Below the pieces are notes generated by a model that saw only the letters and a program-made list of their open reading frames with translations, ran no database searches and had not been told where the DNA came from. A stretch of 64,000 nt of DNA from Clostridiales bacterium (GTDB lineage: Bacteria; Bacillota; Clostridia; Saccharofermentanales; Saccharofermentanaceae): NCBI GenBank assembly GCA_017478485.1, contig JAFVDI010000028.1, forward strand, positions 124,001 through 188,000, read 5' to 3'. The position numbers were made by a program, and so were the translations under genes. Below are positions 16,539 to 24,591 of this stretch, piece by piece (positions within the stretch are counted from its first letter, which is position 1; each line of letters opens with the position of its first letter).

Positions 16539-18076
16539 TCGTCGTTCTCTATCTTTTCCAAAAGCTTCATAGCCTCGAGCGGTCCGTTGTCTATATAGGA
16601 CTGCTTGTCGGGATATGTATCAAGTGAAAGCCTGTAATCGCACCAGGTCTCGTACTTCTCTTTTCTCTGGCTGAAAAGCTTTTCTACACCGTGCTGGATG
16701 GATACCGGACGGTTGTGGTCGGAAAGCGTCTCCAGAGGTCTTTCGAGATAGATGACATAGGAATTGCATCTTACGAAGAACTTATTCTCGGGACGTGTTA
16801 CGATGCCGCCTCCGCATGAGATGACTAGCCCGCTCTCCGGGAGGATCTCGCTGGCAACTTCGCACTCGTTGTCTCTGAAAGCGTCTTCACCGAGTCCTGA
16901 GATAGCCTCTGCTGCCGTCATTCCGTATTTATCCCTGTATGCGTAATCGAGATCTACGAGCTTTCTGCCCGTGATCGCCGAAATGCGCTTTGCCATCGTA
17001 GTCTTGCCGCATCCGGGCATTCCTATGAGGGTGATGTTCCTCATCTTGAGCTTTAACGTCCTGATGATCTGCTCGATGGTATCGTTCTTCTCATATCCGA
17101 GTTTTTCGGCAGATGCGGTATCGCCCTTGAAGAGCATTGAAGCCTTGTACGCCTGCGCGACGAGCATCGAAAGTCCGCCGCAGATCTTAAGGCCCAGGTC
17201 CTCGGCATCCTGGAGGAACCTCGTGCGCGAAGGATTGTAGATAAGGTCGCAGCATGCTTCGAGCCTCGGAAAACCGTCAAGATCGATAAGCCTCTCGTTG
17301 ACGTTGGGATACATGCCTACAGGCGTTGTATTTACGATGACCTGGACATTACATGCCATGTCATAGACATTTTCATAATTGATCTCTGAAGTGCGACCGC
17401 AGGACAGGATATTTGCAGCGCCCAAAGTCTTGAGTGCATAGTTGACCGCAGCAGCGGCTCCGCCCGTTCCGAGAACGAGAACGTCCTTGCCTGCGATCTC
17501 TATTCCCTTGCGGTTTACCATGTAGATAAAACCATAGTAGTCGGTGTTATAACCGTAAGTCTTTCCGTCGCTTCCGAAAACAACGGTATTTACGCTTCCG
17601 GTCTCCTGAGCCGCTTCATCAAGCACGTCGCAGCGTGCGGCAGCTTCTTTCTTGTAAGGGATCGTTACGTTAAAGCCTTTGAAGACCTTGCCCTCGAAAA
17701 GCTCATCAAGCTCTGTCGGCTCTCTCTCGATAACGGAATATGTATATGAAGGATCCAGAAGATTATGGATCTCAGGGGAATACGTGTGCCCCAGCGTACG
17801 GCCCAGCACGCCGTAAGCAGGTTTGTTCTGATGCGCCTTGGAAAGCTTCAGTATCTCACGGTAAAGATCTTCAACATACGGTCTGCTCTCAAAACCTGCA
17901 GCCTTTTTGAGCTTTGCGAATAATGCTTCTTCGCGGGCGCCGTCTACAACGGCCATTCCTTCAGAGCGTTTCAGGTTACCGATCTTACGCGATACCGCCG
18001 TTCTTCTCTCGAAGGCATCAAGGATATCACGGTCAATCGAATCAATCTCACTGCGCAGTTTATCAAGATCTCCCAT
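16535..18076 (-). CDS. Trifunctional chorismate mutase / shikimate dehydrogenase / shikimate kinase
   Basis: The protein has 513 residues in three parts. Residues 1-85 are an AroQ-type chorismate mutase (LDKLRSEIDSIDRDILDAFERRTAVSRKIG). Residues 86-335 are AroE, with YSPEIHN, NVTIPYK (catalytic Lys142), NTDYYG (Asp178) and the NADP loop LGTGGAAAAV. Residues 345-513 are shikimate kinase, with Walker A GMPGCGKTT, a DLD metal/shikimate site, CGGGIV and the RKEKYE lid region. It supplies the AroE and AroK steps and sends chorismate to prephenate, the substrate of TyrA in the same block. The first domain could also be regulatory. There is a 238-base gap before aroC, so an internal promoter is possible. 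Confidence 0.93.
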   Translation of the reverse strand: MGDLDKLRSEIDSIDRDILDAFERRTAVSRKIGNLKRSEGMAVVDGAREEALFAKLKKAAGFESRPYVEDLYREILKLSKAHQNKPAYGVLGRTLGHTYSPEIHNLLDPSYTYSVIEREPTELDELFEGKVFKGFNVTIPYKKEAAARCDVLDEAAQETGSVNTVVFGSDGKTYGYNTDYYGFIYMVNRKGIEIAGKDVLVLGTGGAAAAVNYALKTLGAANILSCGRTSEINYENVYDMACNVQVIVNTTPVGMYPNVNERLIDLDGFPRLEACCDLIYNPSRTRFLQDAEDLGLKICGGLSMLVAQAYKASMLFKGDTASAEKLGYEKNDTIEQIIRTLKLKMRNITLIGMPGCGKTTMAKRISAITGRKLVDLDYAYRDKYGMTAAEAISGLGEDAFRDNECEVASEILPESGLVISCGGGIVTRPENKFFVRCNSYVIYLERPLETLSDHNRPVSIQHGVEKLFSQRKEKYETWCDYRLSLDTYPDKQSYIDNGPLEAMKLLEKIENDE

Positions 18077-18247
18077 GGCTATTACCCCCTTGAAAGAATA
18101 ATATCATTTTTCGCACACGTTTTGATGTATAAGCAGAATTATTATCGATTAAAAAAACACTATATACTCCTGTAAGAAAACCATGATTTGAATCGTTATA
18201 TAGGTGAGATCTCAAATATCACCGATTGATGAATTCCGCAAATGGGC

Positions 18248-18299
18248 ATTCACGATTTTCATCACGAAACGGCTGCGAAACGTGACGGTTTTCGTGAAT
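18248..18299. repeat. Imperfect inverted repeat in the aroC/aroE-K gap
   Basis: ATTCACGA (18248-18255) pairs with TCGTGAAT (18292-18299), and an inner TCACG pairs with CGTGA around an unpaired interior. It lies in the only sizeable gap inside the shikimate block. It could be a processing hairpin or a protein site. A related CACGAAAACC-GTCACG string occurs at 54125-54143. Confidence 0.5.
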
Positions 18300-18314
18300 C
18301 CGTTCTACTTCCGT

Positions 18315-19412
18315 TCAACCATGAGGGTTTGAAAGCATCATGTCGTAAAGCGCTATCGCAGCAGCAGCTTCCACGACGGGAACTGCTCTCGGAGCAACGC
18401 ACGGATCGTGCCTTCCTTCAACGCTTATAGTGGTATTCTTTTTCGCCGCAAGATCAACTGTTTCCTGCGTTTTGGAGATTGAAGGAGTCGGCTTTAATGC
18501 GCAGTCAAAGACTACAGGAGCTGCTTCTCCGACGCTGATCCCTCCGAGTATTCCGCCGCAGCGGTTGGTCTTGAGCCTGACTTTCTCTTCATCATCAAAG
18601 ACGAAAGCGTCATTGTTTTCAGAGCCCTTGAGGACCGTGCTGTCGTATCCCGCACCGAACTCAATGGCTTTTACTGCGGGAATAGCAAATATTATCTGCG
18701 AGATCTTTCCTTCAATGCCGTCAAAGATCGGACCCCCGATGCCTGCGGGAAGTCCTGAGATCACACACTCGATGACTCCGCCTACAGAATCGCAGTCCAT
18801 GCGTGCCTCTTCTATCCTTGCCTTCATCTTCTTGGCGGCTTCATCAGAAATTGCAGGGAAATCTTTTTTCGCGCATGCTGCAAGATCTTCCAGGAACTTC
18901 ATATCCCTCGGTCCGTGTGCGAAGTAAGTATCGTCTTCGACATCGAAAACAGACTTAAGATGAGCGTGTATCTCAATGCCCTGTTTCTTAAGTTCAGTCA
19001 GAGCGATTGCGCCTGCAATGCAAAGAGGAGCAGTCATCCTGCCCGAAAAGATACCGCCGCCGGAAGCGGAAGCCTCTTCTCCGTAAAGTATTCCCGCCGT
19101 GTAATCCGCATGGGAAGGTCTCGGGCAGTTCATTATCGAAGCGTAGTCCTTCGGCTTGGTATTGGTGTTGTAAATGAAACCGTGAAGCACGCCGTCCCGG
19201 TTTTCGAAATTGACCTCGTCAGCTTCCTTCCTGGGCGTTGACCAGGCATTCTTTCCGGGTGCGCGCCTTGCCATGAATTCCTTTATGAATCCGGCATCGG
19301 GTTTAACATCCGAAGGAAGCCCCTTGATGTAAACGCCGATCGTCTCGCTGTGAGACTCACCGTGTATCTTAAGTTCAAGTGTGCTGCCGTGGTAAGTGCT
19401 TTGCATGCTCAT
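18315..19412 (-). CDS. aroC: Chorismate synthase
   Basis: The protein has 365 residues. The start region HGESHSETIGVYIKGLPSD is the FMN/EPSP-binding signature. Other conserved parts are RPSHADYT, SASGGGIFSGRMTAPL and GGILGGISVGEAAPV. It performs the FMN-dependent trans-elimination of phosphate from EPSP to give chorismate. Family members need reduced FMN, here presumably from another reductase. It overlaps aroA by four bases. Confidence 0.96.
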   Translation of the reverse strand: MSMQSTYHGSTLELKIHGESHSETIGVYIKGLPSDVKPDAGFIKEFMARRAPGKNAWSTPRKEADEVNFENRDGVLHGFIYNTNTKPKDYASIMNCPRPSHADYTAGILYGEEASASGGGIFSGRMTAPLCIAGAIALTELKKQGIEIHAHLKSVFDVEDDTYFAHGPRDMKFLEDLAACAKKDFPAISDEAAKKMKARIEEARMDCDSVGGVIECVISGLPAGIGGPIFDGIEGKISQIIFAIPAVKAIEFGAGYDSTVLKGSENNDAFVFDDEEKVRLKTNRCGGILGGISVGEAAPVVFDCALKPTPSISKTQETVDLAAKKNTTISVEGRHDPCVAPRAVPVVEAAAAIALYDMMLSNPHG

Positions 19413-20668
19413 AAGATCGCCATTCCGTTTTCGATTATCGTTTTAAATTCAGGGAAGGATTTCGAAAGACATGAGATATCGTCAATCTCTATCTTTCTTC
19501 CGGTTCCCGCCGCGCAGAGGACTGCGGCCATTGCCATGCGGTGATCGTTCGAAGAAGTCAGTGAGATCTCTTCGGGGATCCCGCTCCTTACCGCTCCGTA
19601 TACCGTGATGGAATCTTCTTCAAGTTCTGTTTTTATGCCGCAGGCTGAAAGCATTTCGCACACTGCGGATGCCCTGTCGGATTCTTTTACGCGAAGGCGC
19701 TTCGTTCCCGTGAGGACCGTCTTCTTCGCCTTGAAAGCTCCAGTAACCGCCATGTAGGGAACGATGTCCGGGATATCGTTGCAGCTCATGTTTATCTCAT
19801 CCACGGGAGGCTCTCCGTCGGGTCCCATTACTGAGACCGCACCGTCCTCCGTATCGACTTCCACGCCGAGCTTTTCAAGAAACTCAACTATCGCCCTGTC
19901 ACCCTGGACAGATTCCGTATCAAGGCCGGTGATCATGGCGCCGCCGTTCTTCATGAGCGAGCCGAGGCAGAGGAGGAACGCTCCGTTGCTCCAGTCACCC
20001 TCGACGGTGAAACTGCCTGAAGGAGTTACCGCTCCGGAACGTCCGGGAACAGTGAAAACATTGCCTTCCCTGGTAACTTCAATGCCGTATTTCTTTAATA
20101 CGGATACCGTAAGTTCGATGTAATGGATGGAAGACATCTCACCCGTAACAGTGACCGTTGAAGGCCTGTTGAAGTTGGAGAGCGCCATCAGGAGCCCCGA
20201 AATGTACTGGGATGAGACACTGCCGTCAATGGTGTAATTGCCCGCCATCAGAAATCCGCAGGCTGTAACGGTGCGCTTTTCGATATCCTTTTCAATCGTT
20301 ACGCCAAAAGGCGCAAGACAGGATGCGAGGTCCTCAACCGGGCGCTCGACAAGACGTCCTCTGGTCGTGAAGATCATTTTTCTTCCGGGAGAACCCTTGA
20401 GCGCAAGCGCAAGAGGGATCATGAACCTTAATGTCGAACCGCTCTCGTTTGCAGGGAGAATGATGTCGTCATCACCTGTTTCAGAAGCAGCGGAAAGCTC
20501 CGCCAGACATCTTTTCGTTGCGATGACATCATCGTTGTCGTCCTTCTTTATGTTGAGATAATCACCTCTCGCGCCGAGGACGAAATTGACGATGAGTTCT
20601 CTGTGATATGCCGATTTTGCTGCAGGCGCCTTAAGGTCGAGCATCATGTTCTTGCATGCGATCATCAT
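19409..20668 (-). CDS. aroA: 3-phosphoshikimate 1-carboxyvinyltransferase (EPSP synthase)
   Basis: The 419-residue two-domain protein has the inside-out alpha/beta barrel repeats. NESGSTLRFMIPLALALKG, SQYISGLLMAL, RVKESDRA and SNDHRMAMA are the PEP and shikimate-3-phosphate motifs. It joins PEP to shikimate-3-phosphate. The glycine loop reads NESGSTLRF rather than the classical N-A-G-T-A, a pattern seen in more divergent EPSP synthases. Four-base overlaps on both sides show translational coupling with aroB and aroC. Confidence 0.95.
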   Translation of the reverse strand: MMIACKNMMLDLKAPAAKSAYHRELIVNFVLGARGDYLNIKKDDNDDVIATKRCLAELSAASETGDDDIILPANESGSTLRFMIPLALALKGSPGRKMIFTTRGRLVERPVEDLASCLAPFGVTIEKDIEKRTVTACGFLMAGNYTIDGSVSSQYISGLLMALSNFNRPSTVTVTGEMSSIHYIELTVSVLKKYGIEVTREGNVFTVPGRSGAVTPSGSFTVEGDWSNGAFLLCLGSLMKNGGAMITGLDTESVQGDRAIVEFLEKLGVEVDTEDGAVSVMGPDGEPPVDEINMSCNDIPDIVPYMAVTGAFKAKKTVLTGTKRLRVKESDRASAVCEMLSACGIKTELEEDSITVYGAVRSGIPEEISLTSSNDHRMAMAAVLCAAGTGRKIEIDDISCLSKSFPEFKTIIENGMAIL

Positions 20669-21732
20669 TTTGAAAGGAACCTCATGAAATCTTCAGGTGT
20701 CATCTTCTTTATCTCGGCTTCGCCGATCTTGTTTACAAGTATAACCGAAATGGTGCCGCCACGCTTCTTCTTGTCGTTCATCGCGCCTTTGACGGCCGCC
20801 TCCGGAGTGATGTCATCACTTACCGGGAGGTTATAAAGCTTAAGCAGGGCCTTCATTCTCTCTGCTGTTTCCGCATCAAGCGTGCCAGTCCTGACACAGG
20901 CATCGATCATGATCCCCATGCCCTTGGCAACGCACAGCCCGTGCGGTTTTGTATATCCGCTGTCGCGCTCGATCACGTGTCCTACGGTATGTCCGTAATT
21001 GAGGATCTGGCGTCTGCCGTTGTCGTTTTCGTCTTCTCTTACAACGCCGGCCTTATCGGCAACGTTCATGGCAACGATATCTTCCAGAAGCATTTCGTCA
21101 TCCCTGATATTGCCGTTTGCCCTTTCGAGTTTTTCGAGAAGAACGGGATCTACGATAAATGCGTGCTTGATGACTTCTCCCATGCCCTCGGTAAACACCT
21201 CATCGGGAAGTGTCTTAAGAAAAGAAATATCCTCTATGACAACAGACGGCTGCCAGAATGCGCCGACCTGGTTCTTTCCCATCGCGATGTCTATTCCGGT
21301 CTTGCCTCCGATCGATGCATCGACCATTGCAAGAAGCGAAGTTGGTATCTGTATGACGTTGATCCCGCGGAGGAATGTTGCAGCGGCAAAACCGGCCATG
21401 TCGGTGGTAACGCCGCCTCCAAGGCCTACGACGATATCGGTTCTCGTAAAGCCCGCTTCGGCCATCCTGTTCCACATTGCTGCAACGGCTTCGATCCCCT
21501 TGGATCTCTCGCCCGCCTCGAAAACATAATCCACCGTTTCGATCCCGGCCTTGCCGATCTCTTCCCTGACCTTTTCGAGATACAGAGGAGCAACGTTGGT
21601 CTCGGATACGATCAGGGCTTTGACAGCGCCCGGGCAGAGCTTTTTGACTTCTGTTCCGAGGACCGAAACTGCGCCGTTTCCTATGATGACGTCATATTCT
21701 TTGGAGGCTGCGGGAAAACGGACTGTTCTCAT
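20665..21732 (-). CDS. aroB: 3-dehydroquinate synthase
   Basis: The protein has 355 residues. FEAGERSKG, VGLGGGVTTDMAGFAAATFLRG, IPTSLLAMVDASIGGKTGID, KNQVGAFWQP and the metal ligands in LNYGHTVGH are typical of AroB. It converts DAHP to 3-dehydroquinate with NAD and a divalent metal. Four-base overlaps link it with tyrA upstream and aroA downstream. Confidence 0.97.
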   Translation of the reverse strand: MRTVRFPAASKEYDVIIGNGAVSVLGTEVKKLCPGAVKALIVSETNVAPLYLEKVREEIGKAGIETVDYVFEAGERSKGIEAVAAMWNRMAEAGFTRTDIVVGLGGGVTTDMAGFAAATFLRGINVIQIPTSLLAMVDASIGGKTGIDIAMGKNQVGAFWQPSVVIEDISFLKTLPDEVFTEGMGEVIKHAFIVDPVLLEKLERANGNIRDDEMLLEDIVAMNVADKAGVVREDENDNGRRQILNYGHTVGHVIERDSGYTKPHGLCVAKGMGIMIDACVRTGTLDAETAERMKALLKLYNLPVSDDITPEAAVKGAMNDKKKRGGTISVILVNKIGEAEIKKMTPEDFMRFLSK

Positions 21733-22571
21733 ATTCCGTCAACCTCCTCCTTGATCTTCCTTCCTTCATCGAGCAGGTCGCGGAGGCCGTCGAAGTCGTC
21801 ATTCTCCAGAGCCTTTCTGTACTTTGAGAGCTCCTCCTGGAGATGGTCGATCTCGAAAATGAGATTATCCTTGTTTTCCAGGAACAGCTGTGTCCACATG
21901 GTCGGATTGAGCCATGCGACTCTGGTCATATCCTTGTAAGAACCCGCGGAGAATCCCTTGTGATTTCTTGCCGAGGGGCTCTTGATGTAAGCGTTCGAGA
22001 CCAGATGCGCCATCTGTGACGTGAAGGCGATCATCTTGTCGTGCTCGTCAGCATGCGAAAGATGGAAACTGCCGAATCCGCAGGGTTCGAGCAGTTTCTC
22101 TACCCTGTCGAGCAGAAACATGTCATCAAATACAGGCGGGACAACGACCATGGGAGCGCCCTTGTACATGTCGCCTTTTGCATATGCCATGCCCGAAAAC
22201 TTCGTTCCGGCCATCGGATGGCACCCGACAAAAAGGAAACCCGCTTCTTCTGCGATCTTAAATCCGTTTTCGCAGACAAATCTCTTTGTGCCGCAGGCAT
22301 CTATCACCATACCGTCTTTATTGAAGTGATCCTTATGCTCTTCCATCCATTTGATCGTTGCTTCAGGATAAAGTGACAGGATAACAAGATCGCATTTGCC
22401 GAGATTCTCATCAGTCAGTTCACCGTCGATTATGCCCTGCATCTGAGCCATCTGTGTAACGCTCTCAGTACGGTTCCATCCCAGGACCTTTGATCCGGAA
22501 TTCTCTTTATAGGCCTTTGCAAAAGATGCTCCGATGAGACCTAATCCAACTACGCCGACTGTTATATCCAT
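21729..22571 (-). CDS. tyrA: Prephenate dehydrogenase
   Basis: The protein has 280 residues. The Rossmann start VGVVGLGLIGASFAKAY is followed by GCHPMAGTKFSGM (substrate histidine) and FTSQMAHLVSNAYIKSP. There is no C-terminal ACT domain, so feedback by tyrosine at this enzyme is less likely. I chose the ATG at 22571, which has AAAGGAAG 8 bases upstream. The GTG at 22580 touches that ribosome site. It converts prephenate, made by the mutase domain in the same block, to 4-hydroxyphenylpyruvate. A strong terminator separates it from aroF. Confidence 0.94.
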   Translation of the reverse strand: MDITVGVVGLGLIGASFAKAYKENSGSKVLGWNRTESVTQMAQMQGIIDGELTDENLGKCDLVILSLYPEATIKWMEEHKDHFNKDGMVIDACGTKRFVCENGFKIAEEAGFLFVGCHPMAGTKFSGMAYAKGDMYKGAPMVVVPPVFDDMFLLDRVEKLLEPCGFGSFHLSHADEHDKMIAFTSQMAHLVSNAYIKSPSARNHKGFSAGSYKDMTRVAWLNPTMWTQLFLENKDNLIFEIDHLQEELSKYRKALENDDFDGLRDLLDEGRKIKEEVDGI

Positions 22572-22602
22572 AAACTGCACTTCCTTTTAGAAATGATAAA
22601 AA

Positions 22603-22626
22603 AGACGCCGTAATTCTTCGGCGTCT
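22603..22626 (-). terminator. Intrinsic terminator between aroF and tyrA
   Basis: On the minus strand AGACGCCG and CGGCGTCT form an 8-bp GC-rich stem followed by TTTTTT. It should reduce transcription from aroF into the rest of the shikimate genes. Confidence 0.85.
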
Positions 22627-22631
22627 GTTGA

Positions 22632-23630
22632 TCACAAAATACTTCTTGCCTTTCCGATCGCGTCCATAACCTCAGTAAACTGGGCAGGAGTGAGCTGCTG
22701 TGCCGCATCCGAAAGAGCCTTCTCAGGACATGTATGCACTTCGATCTCAAGTGCATCCGCGCCCGAAACGACCGCTGCCATGGACATCGGCTTGATGAGA
22801 TTTGACTTGCCTGTAGCATGTGAAGGATCGCCTACGACAGGAAGGTGCGTGATCTGCTTCAGTACGGAGATCGCGCTTACGTCAAATGTATTCCTTGTGT
22901 ATGTCTCGTATGTTCTGATTCCTCTCTCGCAAAGGATTACGTTGGGGTTGCCTTCGCTCATGATGTACTCGGCGCTCATGAGAAGCTCCTTGATGGTAGC
23001 TGAAAGACCGCGCTTGAGAAGGACCGGCTTGCCTGTCTTTCCGAGAGCCTTAAGGAGATCGAAGTTCTGCATGTTGCGTGCACCGACCTGAAGGAAATCA
23101 ACGTCCTTGAATACAGGGATCTGCTCAGGGCTCATGATCTCGGAGCAGATGGGAAGTCCCGTCTCCTTCTTTGCCTCAAGCAGGAGTCTTATGCCTTCTT
23201 CATGAAGTCCCTGGAAATCGTAAGGTGAAGTCCTCGGCTTGAAAGCGCCGCCTCTGAGGATCGTGGCGCCTGCCGCCTTAACTGCTCTTGCGCAGCTCAT
23301 GATCTGCTCTTCGCTCTCTACCGAGCAAGGGCCGGCGATAACCGCGAAATTGCCTCCGCCGATCTTAACTCCGCCGATATCAACAATAGTGTCTTCCGGA
23401 TGGAATTTTCTGTTTGCCTTCTTAAATGTTTCAGATACTCTGGTAACGCTCTCAATAATGTCTAAGCCCTGGAGCAGATTGATGTCTATTGACGAAGTAT
23501 CACCGATAAGGCCCAATACCGTGCAATATTCGCCTTTCGATTCATTAACTTTAAGTCCTCTGCTTTCAAACCATGAAACGAGATTTGAGATCTGTTCCTT
23601 TGTGGCTGTGTTCTTAAGTACTGCAATCAT
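22632..23630 (-). CDS. aroF: DAHP synthase, type I-beta with N-terminal regulatory domain
   Basis: The protein has 332 residues. A ferredoxin-like N-terminal domain (1-70; [20 protein letters not shown]) precedes the TIM barrel with [54 protein letters not shown] and DPSHATG. This is the Thermotoga-type arrangement, in which the N-terminal domain mediates tyrosine/phenylalanine inhibition. It condenses PEP and erythrose-4-phosphate. GGAGGAG lies 8 bases before the ATG. A leader peptide and terminator immediately upstream suggest transcriptional control by the same amino acids. Confidence 0.96.
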   Translation of the reverse strand: MIAVLKNTATKEQISNLVSWFESRGLKVNESKGEYCTVLGLIGDTSSIDINLLQGLDIIESVTRVSETFKKANRKFHPEDTIVDIGGVKIGGGNFAVIAGPCSVESEEQIMSCARAVKAAGATILRGGAFKPRTSPYDFQGLHEEGIRLLLEAKKETGLPICSEIMSPEQIPVFKDVDFLQVGARNMQNFDLLKALGKTGKPVLLKRGLSATIKELLMSAEYIMSEGNPNVILCERGIRTYETYTRNTFDVSAISVLKQITHLPVVGDPSHATGKSNLIKPMSMAAVVSGADALEIEVHTCPEKALSDAAQQLTPAQFTEVMDAIGKARSIL

Positions 23631-23662
23631 TTCCTTTTCTCCTCCATTCAGGTCTTAAAACA

Positions 23663-23699
23663 AAAACGCTGCCCGGGCTTTGCGTACCCTTGCAGCGTT
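23663..23699 (-). terminator. Attenuator terminator upstream of aroF
   Basis: AAACGCTGC (23699-23691 on the minus strand) pairs with GCAGCGTTT (23671-23663), followed by TTGTTTT. It lies 49 bases after the leader-peptide stop and 33 bases before the aroF ATG, so transcription must read through it to reach aroF. Its 5' arm TTGCAGCG complement can also pair with the TTGCGCG at 23736-23730, a candidate antiterminator. Confidence 0.85.
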
Positions 23700-23747
23700 T
23701 ATTCTTAACTTGGTCTATTAAGGTTCTCTCGCGCAACAAAAGCCGCT

Positions 23748-23810
23748 TCAGGCATTGGGTCCGAAGTAGTAATAATAGTTATACGCAAAATAGAAAACCG
23801 CAGTCTTCAA
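23748..23810 (-). CDS. Tyr/Phe-rich leader peptide of the aro block
   Basis: A 20-codon frame reads MKTAVFYFAYNYYYYFGPNA. It has six Tyr and three Phe, including four consecutive Tyr codons followed by Phe. The start is TTG at 23810 with AAAAGGAGA 9 bases upstream, and the stop is TGA. Nine aromatic residues in twenty is far beyond chance and parallels the E. coli pheA leader in principle. Ribosome stalling at these codons when charged tRNA-Tyr or tRNA-Phe is scarce should favour read-through of the terminator just downstream. No homologue is known to me. Confidence 0.85.
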   Translation of the reverse strand: MKTAVFYFAYNYYYYFGPNA

Positions 23811-23833
23811 TTTGAGATGTCTCCTTTTGAAAA

Positions 23834-23872
23834 ACTGCGGTAATTAAAACACACATCTTTAACTGCTGTCAA
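23834..23872 (-). promoter_or_regulatory. Promoter and 5' hairpin of the aro leader RNA
   Basis: TTGACA (23872-23867), an 18-base spacer and TTTAAT (23848-23843) form a promoter. The RNA would start near 23836. CCGCAGT (23840-23834) can pair with ACTGCGG in leader codons 3-5, with TTCAA/TTGAA continuing the stem, placing the leader ribosome site in the loop. Whether the transcript contains all of the left arm depends on the exact start. Confidence 0.65.
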
Positions 23873-23876
23873 GGTA

Positions 23877-24398
23877 TCAGGCGAAATCTACCTCACCTGT
23901 TTTCTCATTTATGAGCTGGACTACATTCTCAGGCTGGATATCGAGCGCCAGAGCGATCTCATTGTTCATTCTGACCTTAGCATCATTCAGTGCACGTTCA
24001 TCCTGCGCATTGAGGTGCTTGCCCTCTTCGGAAAGCTTCTGGGCATGACACTTGATAAGATGGATCATGCTCATTATGTCCTCGCGTGAACCGTTGACTA
24101 TGATATCTGCGAAAGCGTCCTTGCGGTCATTCCTGTCATCGATCCACTCAAGCTTGTCATAAGGGATCTTCTCTATAAGAGCCATTGCCTCTTTCTTTGA
24201 CAGGACCGGCTGGATCCTTTCAACCTGAGCCTTGTTATCAAAAGGCACATAAAGGACCTGTGACTGTCTCACGAAAAGCGGCTTTAATACATAGTATTTC
24301 TGAGGCTTCTCGCGGAAGAAGCTTATATCTTTGATTGCGTCGATCTGGCAGACGCCGCTGCCTGCATAAACAATATTGTCCCCAACCTTAAAGCCCAT
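23877..24398 (-). CDS. CarD/CdnL-family transcriptional regulator
   Basis: The protein has 173 residues. FKVGDNIVYAGSGVCQIDAI is the N-terminal RNA-polymerase-interacting Tudor-like domain of the CarD/TRCF-RID family, and the helical C-terminal region (about 70-173) is the DNA-binding part. I chose the ATG at 24398, preceded by AAAGGTGG. The longer in-frame extension is AT-rich non-coding sequence. CarD proteins bind RNA polymerase beta and stabilise open promoter complexes. The aro promoter begins within 10 bases of its stop. Confidence 0.9.
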   Translation of the reverse strand: MGFKVGDNIVYAGSGVCQIDAIKDISFFREKPQKYYVLKPLFVRQSQVLYVPFDNKAQVERIQPVLSKKEAMALIEKIPYDKLEWIDDRNDRKDAFADIIVNGSREDIMSMIHLIKCHAQKLSEEGKHLNAQDERALNDAKVRMNNEIALALDIQPENVVQLINEKTGEVDFA

Positions 24399-24517
24399 AT
24401 AGACCACCTTTCCTATAGATTTCTTATAAAATTTTGACTTTTTGAGAAAAAAGTATTTGTAATCGAAAAAATTAGATGTATAATATCTAATTTTTATTGT
24501 ATCACGGCAAATGAATA

Positions 24518-24535
24518 ATGCCCGTGGGCATTTTG
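24518..24535. terminator. Weak hairpin downstream of ppk2
   Basis: AATGCC-CGTG-GGCATT is a 6-bp stem in the 193-base gap between ppk2 and carD. It is followed by an AT-rich run on the minus strand. The rest of the gap holds the AT-rich carD promoter region (TATAATATC-like sequences) and nothing else I recognise. Confidence 0.45.
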
Positions 24536-24591
24536 TCAAAAAAACGCCCCGGGCAGCACTATTCTGTTGACAATCGGTTGTCTGAAACCCT

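Noticed and set aside
20941..21939. A 332-codon open frame on the plus strand opposite aroB/tyrA
   Set aside because: It lies entirely antisense to two well-conserved genes and its protein has no recognisable features, so it is a shadow frame.
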